46,167 bases of DNA from the NCBI RefSeq assembly GCF_003201855.1, contig NZ_QJKI01000027.1, positions 1-46,167 of the forward strand. Direction: 5' to 3'. Under the pieces are notes generated by a model. The model saw nothing but the letters and a program-made list of their open reading frames with translations, made no database searches and was not told where the DNA came from. This stretch comes from Rivihabitans pingtungensis. Its GTDB lineage: Bacteria; Pseudomonadota; Gammaproteobacteria; Burkholderiales; Aquaspirillaceae. Both the position numbers and the translations under genes were made by a program. Shown here one piece after another: positions 26,439-35,243 of the stretch (positions within the stretch are counted from its first letter, which is position 1; the number at the start of each line of letters is the position of its first letter).

Positions 26439-27962
26439 TCAGCTGGGCTGGCGGCGGCGCGTCCTGGGCGTCAGCGTGCGCGCCAGCCTCTTGCCGCCCA
26501 CCACCAGCGACGTGACGCCCAGGCCGATGCCCAGCACGCTGGCGATGATCATCCAGCCGTCCCACAGCGGGCGGCTGCGCAACACCGGCACATCCCAGCT
26601 GTGCAGGGCGTTGAACAGCCAGCGGTAGGCGCGGCGGCTGCGGTCCACCCGCTTGAGCAATTGGCCGGTGGCCGGGTCGAGGTAGAGCCAGCTGGCGCTG
26701 GCGTCGTCCAGTTGCAGGCGCAGCACCGGAAACGGCTTGTCCAGCGCATCGTCGCCACGCGGGCGCGGGTAGTAATAGGCGTCGCCTTCGCTCAGCCAGT
26801 CGCTTTGCGTCACCTGGGCGCCGGGATACAGGCGCAGGGCGGCGCGCGCCAGTTCATCGGCGCTGAAGGTCGGGCGGTCTGCGTTGACGGCTTGGGGCGC
26901 GCCAAATTCGCTCAGACGGCTGACGCGGCCATCGGCCTGGTGGGCCAGCAACACCGCGTGTTCGCCCAGGCGACGCCAGTGCAGCTCCACCGACGGCGTG
27001 GCCAGCGGCGCGCGCCAATCCAGCGCGCCAGCCGGCAAGCCGCCGCCGTGGTAGCGCGCCAGCTCGGCCGGCCTGATGCCGGCGTGGCTGAACAGATGCC
27101 AGGGGTTGTTGGCCAGAAAGCCGCTGAAAATCCACAGCATCGCCCAACCGCCGCCGGTCAGCCCCAGCCAGAAATGCCAGCGCGGCCAGCGTTCACGATA
27201 GGGATGCACCTGACCGCTGCCATAGCGGCGCTGGCCAAACCAGCCCGGCCGCCAGCGCTGCCAACCCACCCACAGGCCGGTCAGCACGGCAAAGCAGGCG
27301 GCGAAGGCGCTCCAGGTGAGAATGTCCTTGCGTTGCTCGCCCAGGCCGATGTCGTCCAGCGGCCGGAAAAAATGCAGCCAGCTGCCCAGCCAGGTCAGCG
27401 TGCGGCTGATGGTGGTGGTGACGCGCACCACTTCGCCAGTTTTGGCGGAGATATGCAGCTGGCTGCCGTCGGCGTCGTTCAGCGCCACGCGGTGCAAGGG
27501 GCGGAAAGGGTCAAAATTCATCATGCGCGTGCCGGCATCGGCGCGCACGGTTTCAATAAAACTCGGCGTGGCGGCGCGGCCTGCGGCGCCCGCCCAGTCT
27601 TGCGCCAGCCGCACGGCGCGCGCCGCGTCGGTGGAGACGCGCCGGCCATCCACGGCAGACAGCATGTGGCGCTGGCCAGCCAGATCAATCAATAGCCACA
27701 TTGGCTCGCCAGCTTGCATCATCAGCCGCGCCTCGGCCGGCGCCTCATCGGCACGCTGTGGCCAGGCGCGTCGCCAGGCCTGGCCAGCGCTCAGCGGCGG
27801 GGCGGATTCGGGCAAAGCTTGGCTGTGCGCCAGCCGGGTGTGGCTGTCAACACGGGATGCGCCGGCGTAGACCATGACCAGACCGGAGAAAAACCAGATA
27901 AGCATGAACAGGCCCAGGGCGATGCCCAGCCAGCGGTGGAGGATAAAAAGCGTGCGTTTCAC
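26439..27962 (-). CDS. PepSY-domain inner-membrane protein, probable siderophore reductase
   Basis: A 507-residue protein. The N-terminal helix LFILHRWLGIALGLFMLIWFFSGLVMVYAG is the PepSY-TM signature. Two large periplasmic loops and further helices follow (FWLGLTGGGWAMLWIFSGFL and the last near 470-490). A final RWLFNALHSWDVPVLRSRPLWD block is also typical. Relatives such as FpvG and FoxB release iron from ferrisiderophores by reduction. The start is a GTG at 27962 because residues before it are not membrane-like and run into repeat DNA; a GGA lies about 10 bases upstream. It pairs with the adjacent receptor. Confidence 0.8.
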   Translation of the reverse strand: MKRTLFILHRWLGIALGLFMLIWFFSGLVMVYAGASRVDSHTRLAHSQALPESAPPLSAGQAWRRAWPQRADEAPAEARLMMQAGEPMWLLIDLAGQRHMLSAVDGRRVSTDAARAVRLAQDWAGAAGRAATPSFIETVRADAGTRMMNFDPFRPLHRVALNDADGSQLHISAKTGEVVRVTTTISRTLTWLGSWLHFFRPLDDIGLGEQRKDILTWSAFAACFAVLTGLWVGWQRWRPGWFGQRRYGSGQVHPYRERWPRWHFWLGLTGGGWAMLWIFSGFLANNPWHLFSHAGIRPAELARYHGGGLPAGALDWRAPLATPSVELHWRRLGEHAVLLAHQADGRVSRLSEFGAPQAVNADRPTFSADELARAALRLYPGAQVTQSDWLSEGDAYYYPRPRGDDALDKPFPVLRLQLDDASASWLYLDPATGQLLKRVDRSRRAYRWLFNALHSWDVPVLRSRPLWDGWMIIASVLGIGLGVTSLVVGGKRLARTLTPRTRRRQPS

Positions 27963-28374
27963 CGAAAATTCCAAGGGATATGACCATGCCGCCTGTTCAG
28001 GCGGCGTGGTTTGCGCTGACGCGCAGTGTTTTTGAGACGGGTCAGCGCCCCGTGCGCGCCCTACTTTCTTTGCTTCGCCAAAGAAAGTAGGCAAAGAAAG
28101 GCGACCCCAGGACGCCCGCCCGTCCGCCGCCTGCGGCGACGGTGGTCCCTTGCGCTTCTCGCCAGCCCGGGCCGTCCCGGAAACTCGCGTCAGCTGCGCT
28201 GCCGCTCAAACAACCGGGCCGGACTGCCCCCGGGCTGGCTGCGATGCTCAGCGGGCTTTATGGGGAACCCCAAACCCGGCTGGGCACAAAGTGCAGTGCG
28301 CTGAATGGGCAGAACAAACCAACATAGACGCCCTCCATCCGGCGCCGCTGCCGGGCCAGGCGAGCGCGGCGGGG
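27963..28374. other. Repeat-containing intergenic region, no gene seen
   Basis: About 410 bases between the PepSY gene and the next receptor's stop. It contains the 12-bp hairpin repeat at 28061-28090 and further GC-rich inverted segments up to about 28300. Reading frames across it have no ribosome-binding sites or family resemblance, so I call no gene. Confidence 0.5.
28061..28090. repeat. Dispersed hairpin repeat (CTACTTTCTTTG type)
   Basis: CTACTTTCTTTG, loop CTTCGC, then CAAAGAAAGTAG form a perfect 12-bp stem. A partial extra copy CAAAGAAAG follows at 28092-28100, trailed by GGCGACCCC. I know this hairpin with the same tail as an interspersed intergenic repeat in many beta- and gammaproteobacteria. 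It may terminate or insulate transcription between genes. Confidence 0.65.
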
Positions 28375-30666
28375 TCAATAATCAAACTTCACTTCTGCGT
28401 GCCAGGTGCGTTGCGGCATCGGATGGTAGGCAAAGCTCTTGTCGTTGTTGAGGTTGTCCACGCCAGCCGAGACGGTGAATTGCTTGTTCAGCTTGTATTG
28501 CACGCGGGCGTCCACCAGCAGGTAGCGGCTGTTGACGCCGTATTGGCTGGCGTCGTAGGTGGCGGTGTTGTTGATGTCGTAGGCTTGTTTGCCGCTGTAG
28601 CGCGCACCCAGGCTGTAGCTGAGCGCTTCGTTCTGCCGCCAGGTGGCCAGCAGGGTGGCGCGCCAGGTGGGGATGCCGGGGTAGGCGTTGCCTTCCGAAG
28701 TCGGGTTTTTGCTGTTGGCCAGCACGCGTGAGTGCGCCCAGGTCAGGCTGCCGCTCAGGTCCAGGCCGCGCAGGCCGACGTCGCTGGCTTTGGCGGCCAG
28801 CTCCAGGCCACGGGTGCGCACGCGGTCGATGTTCTGGATATTGGTGATATTGGGGTTGACCGTGGTGTTGGTCTGCGACAGCAGCGCGTCGCGCAGGGAT
28901 TCCTGAAAAGCGCTCAGCCGCAGTTGGCCGTCGGCGCCCAGCGCGTATTCGGCGGCCAGCTCCAGTGTGTCGCCGCGTTCCGGGCGCAGCGTGGGGTCGT
29001 TGTTGACGATGCTGTTGCTGCCGGCGGCGCTGCCCTGGAACAGCTCGGACACGGTCGGCATGCGCCAGGCGCGGCCCCAGGCGGCGCGCAGGGTCAGGTC
29101 GGGGTTGAGGTCGTGACTGAGCGCCAGCTTGGGCGACCAGTAATTGTTGTCGCGCTCGGCGTGGTTGAATGCTTTGCCTGCGGTCAGCGTGCGTCCGCCC
29201 CAGGCTTGCCAGCGCTCGTAGCGCAGGCCGGGGGTCAGCCGCCAGTCGGGCAAAAAGCGCCAGGTGTCTTGCACAAACAGCGCGTGGGTGCTGGTGTGGC
29301 CGGCAAAGGCGTCGGTTTGCGCGCCCTGCACGCCGCTGAGCCAGTCATTGGTGGCGTAGGTGCGGCTGTCCAGGGTGTAGCGGTCGTAGTGGTAGCCAAA
29401 GCGCAGTTGGTGCTCGCTGGCGCGGCTGCCGCCTGGCCGCCAGTCGGCCTTGAGGTCAAAGGTTTGCCAACCGGTGCCGTCCATCAGGGTGATGCGCCCG
29501 GCGCCGCCCTGGCGCGGGTTGGCAATGGCCACGCTGGGCGCGCGGCTGTGGTCTTTCAGATAGCGGTAATCGCTGGCCACCGCCTGCCAATCCCATTCGC
29601 CGCCGCTGTGGCTGGCCAGGGTCAGCGCATTGCTCAGGTGGGCTTCCTGGCGCTGGCTGGGGGCAAACAGCGTGCCGAGGGTGTATTTCTGGCCGTCGAT
29701 GCTGACAATCCCGCTATACACCGCCTCGCCAGCAGCATTGCGCAGATAGCTGTCCACCGTCGAATCCGAGCGGTTTTGCCAGTAGCCCAGCTGATAGCTG
29801 GCGCGCAGGGTGGGAGTGATGTCCCAGGTGAGTTTGGCGCGAGCGCTGTCTTGCGTGGTGTGATCAACGCTGGTGGCGCCCAGCACCAGCCGGCTGGCGC
29901 CGTAGGGGTCGGTGTCGCGCTGCGCGCCGCTGACCGCCGTGGCGGCGGCGCTGCCGGTGTAGTGGCTGGGGTTGGTGGCAAAGGTCATCGGATGGCCGTG
30001 GCTGTCCAGATGACTGGCGTCCAGCTGCCAGGCCAGCGTACCGGTGCGACCGCCCAGGCTGGCTTCCAGTTTATTGCCGTCGTAATGCTGCTGGGTGCCG
30101 TACAGCGAGAAATCCTCACGGAAGGCCTGCGCCTTGACGTGGGCTTCAAATTTGTCTGGCGCGCGGGTGTTCAGCAGCACCACCGAACCCACCGAGTTGC
30201 CGGGAAATTCCGCGGCAAACGGGCCATACACCATGTCCACCCGGCTGATTTCGTCGGCCGACACCATATTCCAGCGCGGCGGAAAGTCATAGCGGTTGCC
30301 CAGCAAATTGGACAGCAACACGCCGTCGGCATACACCAGCGAGCGCGCGCTGCTGGTCTGGCCCGAGGTGCGGGTGGCGATGATGCTGTTGCGGTCGCCA
30401 ATATAGCGTTTGCGCACCTGCACGCTGGGCAGGTATTTCACCACGTCCTCGGTGTTGATCACATTCACCGCGGCGGCAAGCTGCGCGGCGCTCATGCCGG
30501 CCTGCGACGCGGGCAGGTTGACCGGCGCGGCGCTGTCGCGGCCGCTGCTGACCAGCACTTCGCCCAGCCGGGCTTCGTCGGCGAATGCGGAAACAGCAGA
30601 GAGCGCCGCGAGCGCGGCGCACACCGCCAGGGTCAGCGGGCGCACGGGCGAGGAGAGAGAGGACAT
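28375..30666 (-). CDS. TonB-dependent outer-membrane receptor
   Basis: A 763-residue receptor, the largest of the three. A signal peptide is at about 1-29 (ending SAFADEA) and the TonB-box-like segment is GEVLVSSGR. The plug carries VINTEDVVKYLPSVQVRKR, ATRTSGQTSSARSLVYADGV and VDMVYGPFAAEFPGNSVGSVV. The barrel ends in TWHAEVKFDY with terminal Tyr. The plug variant with KYLPSVQVRKR and YADG occurs in a subgroup of uncharacterised receptors. CGGAG precedes ATG 30666. The gene is divergent from tonB-exbB-exbD across a 196-base AT-rich region, so the four genes likely share control. Confidence 0.9.
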   Translation of the reverse strand: MSSLSSPVRPLTLAVCAALAALSAVSAFADEARLGEVLVSSGRDSAAPVNLPASQAGMSAAQLAAAVNVINTEDVVKYLPSVQVRKRYIGDRNSIIATRTSGQTSSARSLVYADGVLLSNLLGNRYDFPPRWNMVSADEISRVDMVYGPFAAEFPGNSVGSVVLLNTRAPDKFEAHVKAQAFREDFSLYGTQQHYDGNKLEASLGGRTGTLAWQLDASHLDSHGHPMTFATNPSHYTGSAAATAVSGAQRDTDPYGASRLVLGATSVDHTTQDSARAKLTWDITPTLRASYQLGYWQNRSDSTVDSYLRNAAGEAVYSGIVSIDGQKYTLGTLFAPSQRQEAHLSNALTLASHSGGEWDWQAVASDYRYLKDHSRAPSVAIANPRQGGAGRITLMDGTGWQTFDLKADWRPGGSRASEHQLRFGYHYDRYTLDSRTYATNDWLSGVQGAQTDAFAGHTSTHALFVQDTWRFLPDWRLTPGLRYERWQAWGGRTLTAGKAFNHAERDNNYWSPKLALSHDLNPDLTLRAAWGRAWRMPTVSELFQGSAAGSNSIVNNDPTLRPERGDTLELAAEYALGADGQLRLSAFQESLRDALLSQTNTTVNPNITNIQNIDRVRTRGLELAAKASDVGLRGLDLSGSLTWAHSRVLANSKNPTSEGNAYPGIPTWRATLLATWRQNEALSYSLGARYSGKQAYDINNTATYDASQYGVNSRYLLVDARVQYKLNKQFTVSAGVDNLNNDKSFAYHPMPQRTWHAEVKFDY

Positions 30667-30789
30667 GGCAGGGCTCCGGGTAAATTATATTTTTTTGTAA
30701 ATCAATGTTTTGCCGCCATCACGCAATGCTGGTGGGGCTGAGTCGGCCGGCAGTATGGGCAAATCGCGCACGGGCGGGAATGCGGCATT

Positions 30790-30803
30790 TTGTCGCACGA
30801 CAA
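30790..30803. promoter_or_regulatory. Small palindrome between receptor and tonB genes
   Basis: TTGTCG-CA-CGACAA is a perfect 6-base inverted repeat in the divergent promoter region. It shares the TGTCGCA and CGACA elements with the palindrome at 24159-24177 but in the opposite arrangement. An operator role is only suggested. Confidence 0.3.
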
Positions 30804-30862
30804 GCCGGGATCCGGCTGCTATGGTGACGGCCTTTGCCAGTTTTGATTTGAGGGACGACGCC

Positions 30863-31513
30863 ATGGCCCACACCTTGCGTGATCACGCGCCGATTGCCGT
30901 CTTGGCGATGTGCGCGCATGGCGCGGCCCTGGCCGCCTTGTGGAGCGGCTCGCCCGCACAAGCCACGCAAGCGCCGCGCGCCTTGCCAATGCAGGTGCGC
31001 ATGCTGGCCGCGCTCCCTGCCGCGACGCCCGCCCCAGCGGCCAAGCCCATGGTCAAACCCAAGCCCGCGCCCACCCCGCCCAAGGCGGCGCGGCCGATGC
31101 CGCTGGCGGCGCCGCGTGCGCCCGCCAGCCCCACCGCGCCCAGCGCCGCCAGCGCGCCAAGCGCCGTTCCTGCTCCCGCCGCCGCCGCGCCAGCCCATCC
31201 GACCGCCGTCGCCGAGGCTGCCCCGACGGCGCCGCGCTTTGACGCCGACTACCTGCACAACCCGGCGCCGGCCTACCCGGCCATGGCGCGGCGCAATGGC
31301 GAAGAAGGCCGGGTGCAGCTCAGCGTGCGCGTCAGCGCCCAAGGGCGGGCCGAACAGGTGGAGGTGCGCCACAGCAGCGGCTATGCGCGCCTGGACGAGG
31401 CCGCGCTGGCCACCGTGCGCCAGTGGCGCTTTGTGCCGGCGCGGCGCGGCGAAGAAGCCGTGGCCGCCAGCGTGCTGGTGCCGATTGTGTTCCGGCTGGA
31501 GAACGCATCCTGA
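30863..31513 (+). CDS. tonB: Energy transducer TonB
   Basis: A 216-residue inner-membrane anchored periplasmic protein that passes proton-motive force from ExbB/ExbD to outer-membrane receptors. The single N-terminal helix (APIAVLAMCAHGAALAALW) is followed by a Pro/Ala/Lys-rich spacer. The C-terminal TonB domain has YPAMARRNGEEGRVQLSVRV and YARLDEAALATVRQWRFVPA, the diagnostic signature. ATG 30863 has GAGGGA upstream and directly precedes the helix; earlier in-frame starts are rejected. It opens tonB-exbB-exbD, which probably serves all three receptors here. Confidence 0.92.
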   Translation: MAHTLRDHAPIAVLAMCAHGAALAALWSGSPAQATQAPRALPMQVRMLAALPAATPAPAAKPMVKPKPAPTPPKAARPMPLAAPRAPASPTAPSAASAPSAVPAPAAAAPAHPTAVAEAAPTAPRFDADYLHNPAPAYPAMARRNGEEGRVQLSVRVSAQGRAEQVEVRHSSGYARLDEAALATVRQWRFVPARRGEEAVAASVLVPIVFRLENAS

Positions 31514-31686
31514 GCGCCGCGCAGCCAACTCGCCTGACGTGCTGGTGCGGCCTTGCCGTATGCCGCTCTGATTGACCGACGCACGCCTGGCCAGGAAGGC
31601 TTTGCTGCGTGTTGTGCGTGGTGCACTGTCTTGTCGAGCCAAACGCCTGGCCGTTTTTGTTTTCAGTTACCCGTAAGGAAATCTGC

Positions 31687-32388
31687 ATGAATGCATCTCT
31701 TGGATTGGCCCATTTCTGGGCGCAAGGCGACGCGGTGTCGCATACGGTGGCGCTGGCGCTTTTGCTGATGTCGGTGTGGAGCTGGACGGTGATGCTGGGC
31801 AAGGTGTGGGCGCACTGGCGTGTGCGCCACACGGTGCGGGTGGCGACGCCGGCTTTTTGGGCGGCGCCGTCGCGTGAGGCGGCGCTGACCGCCCTGCGCG
31901 CCGAAGACGCCAGCGGGGTGTTTGCTGGTTTGGCGCAGGAAGCTGAACAGGCGGCGCGCGCCTACGAGCAGCAGCGCGCGGGCGGCGGCATCGGCGCTGG
32001 GGTGGACGCCAGCGAATTCATCGGCCGCAGCCTGCAACAGGCGCTGACCCACGCCCAGGCGCGGCTGGAATCCGGCCTGACCTTTCTGGCGTCGGTGGGC
32101 GCCACGGCGCCGTTTGTTGGCTTGTTTGGCACGGTGTGGGGGATTTATCACGCGCTGATCGGCCTGTCTGGCGCATCGCGCATGAGCATTGATCAAGTGG
32201 CCGGCCCGGTGGGCGAAGCGCTGGTGATGACCGCCGCCGGCTTGTTTGTCGCCATTCCGGCGGTGCTGGCCTACAACGCCTGCACCCGCGCCAACCGGCT
32301 GACGCTGGCGCATCTGGACGGCTTTGCCCACGGCCTGCATGCCTTGCTGGCTGCGGGTGTGCGCGTCACCCCGAATGCGCGCGCCTGA
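31687..32388 (+). CDS. exbB: Biopolymer transport protein ExbB
   Basis: A 233-residue proton-channel subunit of the TonB motor. Helix 1 is near residues 18-38. A large cytoplasmic loop follows, then the two conserved helices with LTFLASVGATAPFVGLFGTV, IDQVAGPVGEALVMTAAGLF and VAIPAVLAYN, the MotA/TolQ/ExbB signature. ATG 31687 has AAGGAAA upstream. It starts 173 bases after tonB in a gap without other genes and ends 18 bases before exbD. Confidence 0.93.
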   Translation: MNASLGLAHFWAQGDAVSHTVALALLLMSVWSWTVMLGKVWAHWRVRHTVRVATPAFWAAPSREAALTALRAEDASGVFAGLAQEAEQAARAYEQQRAGGGIGAGVDASEFIGRSLQQALTHAQARLESGLTFLASVGATAPFVGLFGTVWGIYHALIGLSGASRMSIDQVAGPVGEALVMTAAGLFVAIPAVLAYNACTRANRLTLAHLDGFAHGLHALLAAGVRVTPNARA

Positions 32389-32406
32389 ACACCAGGAGAC
32401 TGAACC

Positions 32407-32820
32407 ATGGCTTTTTCATCGTTTTCCCGTCAGGGCGGCCACCCGCCGCCGCTGGCCGAGATCAACACCACGCCGCTGGTGGACGTGATGCTGGTGCTGC
32501 TGGTGATTTTTTTGATCACCGCGCCGGTGTTGCAGCAGGCGGTGGTGCTGGATTTGCCGCAGGCCAGCGCCGCGCCTTTGCCCGACGAGCCTCGGGTGGT
32601 GCGTGTGGCGCTGAACGCCGAGGGGCAGGTGTTCTGGGACGATGCGCCGCTGCCGCACGAGCAGCTGGCCGCCAAGCTGGCCGCCGTGGCGGCCGAGCAA
32701 CCCGAGCTGCATTTGCGCGCCGACCGCCATACACCTTATGAGGCGGTGGCCGGCTTGATTGCCAGCGCCCAGCAGGCGGGGCTGGTGAAGATTGCCTTTG
32801 TCACTGAGCCCGCGCCCTGA
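32407..32820 (+). CDS. exbD: Biopolymer transport protein ExbD
   Basis: A 137-residue subunit with one N-terminal helix. The signature EINTTPLVDVMLVLLVIFLITAP contains the membrane Asp that carries protons. The periplasmic C-terminal domain ends LIASAQQAGLVKIAFVTEP. CAGGAG precedes ATG 32407. It is the last gene of the tonB operon, followed by a terminator. Confidence 0.93.
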   Translation: MAFSSFSRQGGHPPPLAEINTTPLVDVMLVLLVIFLITAPVLQQAVVLDLPQASAAPLPDEPRVVRVALNAEGQVFWDDAPLPHEQLAAKLAAVAAEQPELHLRADRHTPYEAVAGLIASAQQAGLVKIAFVTEPAP

Positions 32821-32847
32821 GTGTTGCCAGCGAACATTTTTTCAGCC

Positions 32848-32886
32848 ATGCCGTGCCGGAGTCATCCTGGCGCGGCATTTTTTGTT
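32848..32886 (+). terminator. Terminator of tonB-exbB-exbD
   Basis: ATGCCGTGCC pairs with GGCGCGGCAT (one G-U wobble) over an 11-base loop and runs into TTTTTTGTT. This is a standard rho-independent terminator, 27 bases past exbD. Confidence 0.85.
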
Positions 32887-32908
32887 GAACGCCAAATAAT
32901 GCCATAAG

Positions 32909-32924
32909 GTTACCGTTTGGTAAC
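32909..32924. promoter_or_regulatory. Inverted repeat GTTAC-N6-GTAAC (copy 1)
   Basis: GTTACCGTTTGGTAAC is a perfect inverted repeat, 339 bases upstream of the first RTX gene. The same GTTAC-N6-GTAAC form recurs upstream of the second RTX gene at 35244-35259. Confidence 0.4.
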
Positions 32925-33209
32925 TGTCGCAAAAAGCAGACACACGGATTGGTATCGACATATTTTATGCAAATGAAAATTTTGCCGACTGATACCGGTG
33001 ATGCTCAAGCTGACAAGCACTTGTTTCAACTACCGTATTTGTAATAACAATTTACATTACTATTGATCCCGGCAATTTTTGCCACCCACCCCGGCAAACA
33101 CTTACTCCGTATTTCTACGTAATTCCCGTGCATAGTCCCGCAGCGCGAGCCGCATAGCAAAAATCAAATATCATTTTTTGTTTCTCCGCTTGTCCGCATG
33201 TGTAAAATT

Positions 33210-33237
33210 AATTAACTTTGTAGGGCGAACTTTCGCA
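33210..33237 (+). promoter_or_regulatory. Conserved RTX promoter element with GCGAA-N2-TTCGC palindrome (copy 1)
   Basis: AATTAACTTT, four bases, then GGCGAACTTTCGCA ends 26 bases before the start codon. The same pattern with identical internal spacing is found at 35294-35321 before the paralog. It could be an operator, or a -10 region followed by a leader hairpin. Confidence 0.55.
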
Positions 33238-33263
33238 TACCAGCGAATCGAGAGGAAAACATC

Positions 33264-35075
33264 ATGGCAACAACAATCTCCAGCAGCACCACCTACACCC
33301 TGGGCGCAGGTGAAGACAATCTAACATTGCAAGGCACGGGCAATATCAATGGTTCGGGCAATACCGGCAATAACCAGATCATCGGCAATGCGGGCGCCAA
33401 TGTGCTCAACGGCCTGGGCGGCAATGACTGGCTGGATGGCGGCGCCGGCAACGATGTGCTGTATCTGGATGGCAATGACTTTGCCGAGGGCGGCGAGGGG
33501 GCGGATACGTATTGGGTGTCGGGCTCCTATAACCTGACAATTGATGACGGCAGCACTGGCGTGGATACCGTCAAAGCCTCGGTGTCGTTCTTCCAGGGTG
33601 ATTCGGGCCGCAGCGACGTCACCGAGTACTCTTTCTCCAGTGGCGGCATTGAGCGGATTGAGCTGCAAGGCTCGGCCAACCTGGACGCAGCCGGGGGGTT
33701 TACTGCCGAAACGCTGATCGGCAACAGCGGCAATAACCTGCTGGCTGGCAATGGCGGCGCAGACAGTCTGTATGGTGGTGATGGCAACGACACACTCTAT
33801 GCAGACAATTCCCTGTTCGCCATGCAAGACACCTTGCGCGACACCCTGGATGGTGGCAACGGTAACGACACGCTGTACGCCAATGGCAGCGACTTCTTGC
33901 TGGGCGGATATGGCGATGATGTCTTTGTGCTGACTGGCGGCAACAATTTCGTCGGTGATTATGGCGGTGTGGATACGGTGATTTCGGACGAATCGATCTC
34001 CCTTGACCCTGCCAATAAAGTAGGCACGTCTTTGGTGAGCGCACAAATCGAAAACCTGCAATTGAGCGGCTCGCTGAACATTGACGGTTACGGCAACAAC
34101 CAGAACAACACCCTGACCGGCAACAGCGGCAATAATCTGCTGGATGGCGGCAGCGGCGTGGATAGCCTCAATGGTGGTGACGGTAATGACGTGCTGCGGG
34201 TCGGCTCGCTGCAAACCGGCGCCACGCTGACCGGTGGTGCCGGCATCGATGAATTCCGCTTTGCCAGCAACGCTGCCGGCAATCACACCGTAGGGACGGC
34301 CGCCATCACCATCACCGACTTCACCCAGGGCCAAGACTGGATCAACCTGTCGCATGCCGGGCTGAACACCCTGACCACGCTGAATGTGCAAGCTGGCGAC
34401 ACCCTGGCCAGCCTGCTGGCACAAGCCAGCAATCAGGCCACGGCCGCCCAACCGCAAGCGCTGAGCCAATTCACCCTGAACGGCGATACCTATGTGGTGC
34501 TGGACACCAGCACCAGCAGCAGCTTTGCCAGCACCGACCTGGCCTTCAAGCTGAACGGCGCCAAAACCCTGACGCTGGCCGATTTTGGCCTGGCCGCACC
34601 GAGCAGCCCGACCACGGGCGGCTCTGGCAATGATGTGCTGCACGTCACCGCCACACCGAGCAATGGCATCGACTACCAGCAAGGCGCCACGCTGACCGGC
34701 AATGGCGGCAATGATACGTTCTGGATTGATGCCGGCTATCGCGGTGACCACGCCACCGGCAGCAATACACTGGTCATCAGCGACTTTACCCACGGGGTGG
34801 ACACCATCCGCCTGAGCATTGCCTCTGGCTTGTATCTGCCCGGCCAGATCAACACCCTGGCGGTGCAGGCGGGCGATACCTTGTCCACGCTGATGGCGCG
34901 CGCCTCGCACCAGACCTCCACCTACACCATGCCGGCGCTGAGCCAGTTTGTCTGGGGCGGGGAAACCTATCTGGTGCTGGACAGCACGGCCGACCCGAGC
35001 TGGGTGGGCAGCAATCTGGCCATCAAACTGGCGGGTGCGCCGACGCTGACCCTGGCGGACTTCAGCTTTGCCTGA
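33264..35075 (+). CDS. RTX (hemolysin-type calcium-binding repeat) protein, 603 residues
   Basis: A protein built almost wholly of RTX repeats. The nonapeptide pattern GGxGxDxLx appears as GGNDWLDGGAGNDVLYLDG, GGDGNDTLYADN, GGNGNDTLYANG and GGSGVDSLNGGDGNDVLRVG. It has no Sec signal and no recognisable enzymatic domain. Two copies of a C-terminal module (about residues 320-450 and 470-603) contain ITDFTQGQDW/ISDFTHGVDT, VQAGDTL, LSQF...GDTY/GETY and LTLADF. The final LTLADFSFA resembles type I secretion tails. Folding would be calcium-driven outside the cell. AGAGGA precedes ATG 33264. No ABC/HlyD secretion genes are in the window. A surface-layer, adhesin or matrix role is possible but unproven. 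Confidence 0.82.
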   Translation: MATTISSSTTYTLGAGEDNLTLQGTGNINGSGNTGNNQIIGNAGANVLNGLGGNDWLDGGAGNDVLYLDGNDFAEGGEGADTYWVSGSYNLTIDDGSTGVDTVKASVSFFQGDSGRSDVTEYSFSSGGIERIELQGSANLDAAGGFTAETLIGNSGNNLLAGNGGADSLYGGDGNDTLYADNSLFAMQDTLRDTLDGGNGNDTLYANGSDFLLGGYGDDVFVLTGGNNFVGDYGGVDTVISDESISLDPANKVGTSLVSAQIENLQLSGSLNIDGYGNNQNNTLTGNSGNNLLDGGSGVDSLNGGDGNDVLRVGSLQTGATLTGGAGIDEFRFASNAAGNHTVGTAAITITDFTQGQDWINLSHAGLNTLTTLNVQAGDTLASLLAQASNQATAAQPQALSQFTLNGDTYVVLDTSTSSSFASTDLAFKLNGAKTLTLADFGLAAPSSPTTGGSGNDVLHVTATPSNGIDYQQGATLTGNGGNDTFWIDAGYRGDHATGSNTLVISDFTHGVDTIRLSIASGLYLPGQINTLAVQAGDTLSTLMARASHQTSTYTMPALSQFVWGGETYLVLDSTADPSWVGSNLAIKLAGAPTLTLADFSFA

Positions 35076-35129
35076 TTGTCAGCACATGGCATGAATCAGG
35101 CCGCGCGGCAATATGGCGCGGCCATGTCA

Positions 35130-35158
35130 AACGGAAGGCCACTGGCCTTCCGTTTTTT
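35130..35158 (+). terminator. Terminator between the two RTX genes
   Basis: ACGGAAGGCC and GGCCTTCCGT form a perfect 10-bp stem with an ACT loop, followed by TTTTTT. A second GC-rich inverted repeat (GGCCGCGC / GCGCGGCC) lies just upstream at 35098-35122. The paralog therefore has its own promoter. Confidence 0.9.
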
Positions 35159-35243
35159 GTGCTGTTCTTTCTGCGCTCTGGGAAAACTCCATCACGAAAA
35201 AACAGTTAACATTCACAACCCTCGCCCAAAACCCCCTGAGCAA

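Larger units (their letters stand above)
32821..33263. other. AT-rich intergenic region ahead of the RTX genes
   Basis: About 440 bases with the exbD terminator at its left, the inverted repeat at 32909-32924, and the conserved promoter segment next to the RTX start. The middle (33000-33200) is AT-rich and holds no gene that I can see. Confidence 0.5.

Noticed and set aside
27963..28094. N-terminal extension of the PepSY protein to an ATG at 28094
   Set aside because: The added 44 residues would be encoded by intergenic repeat DNA and precede the conserved first helix, which normally starts the protein.
28732..30741. Long plus-strand open frame (669 codons) opposite the third receptor
   Set aside because: Antisense shadow caused by GC-rich third positions; no ribosome-binding site or recognisable domain.
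33321..34910. Minus-strand frame of 529 codons and apparent tandem DNA repeats in the RTX gene (CRISPR-like at first look)
   Set aside because: The repeats are in-frame RTX nonapeptide codons with no constant spacer-repeat pattern; the reverse frame is their shadow.
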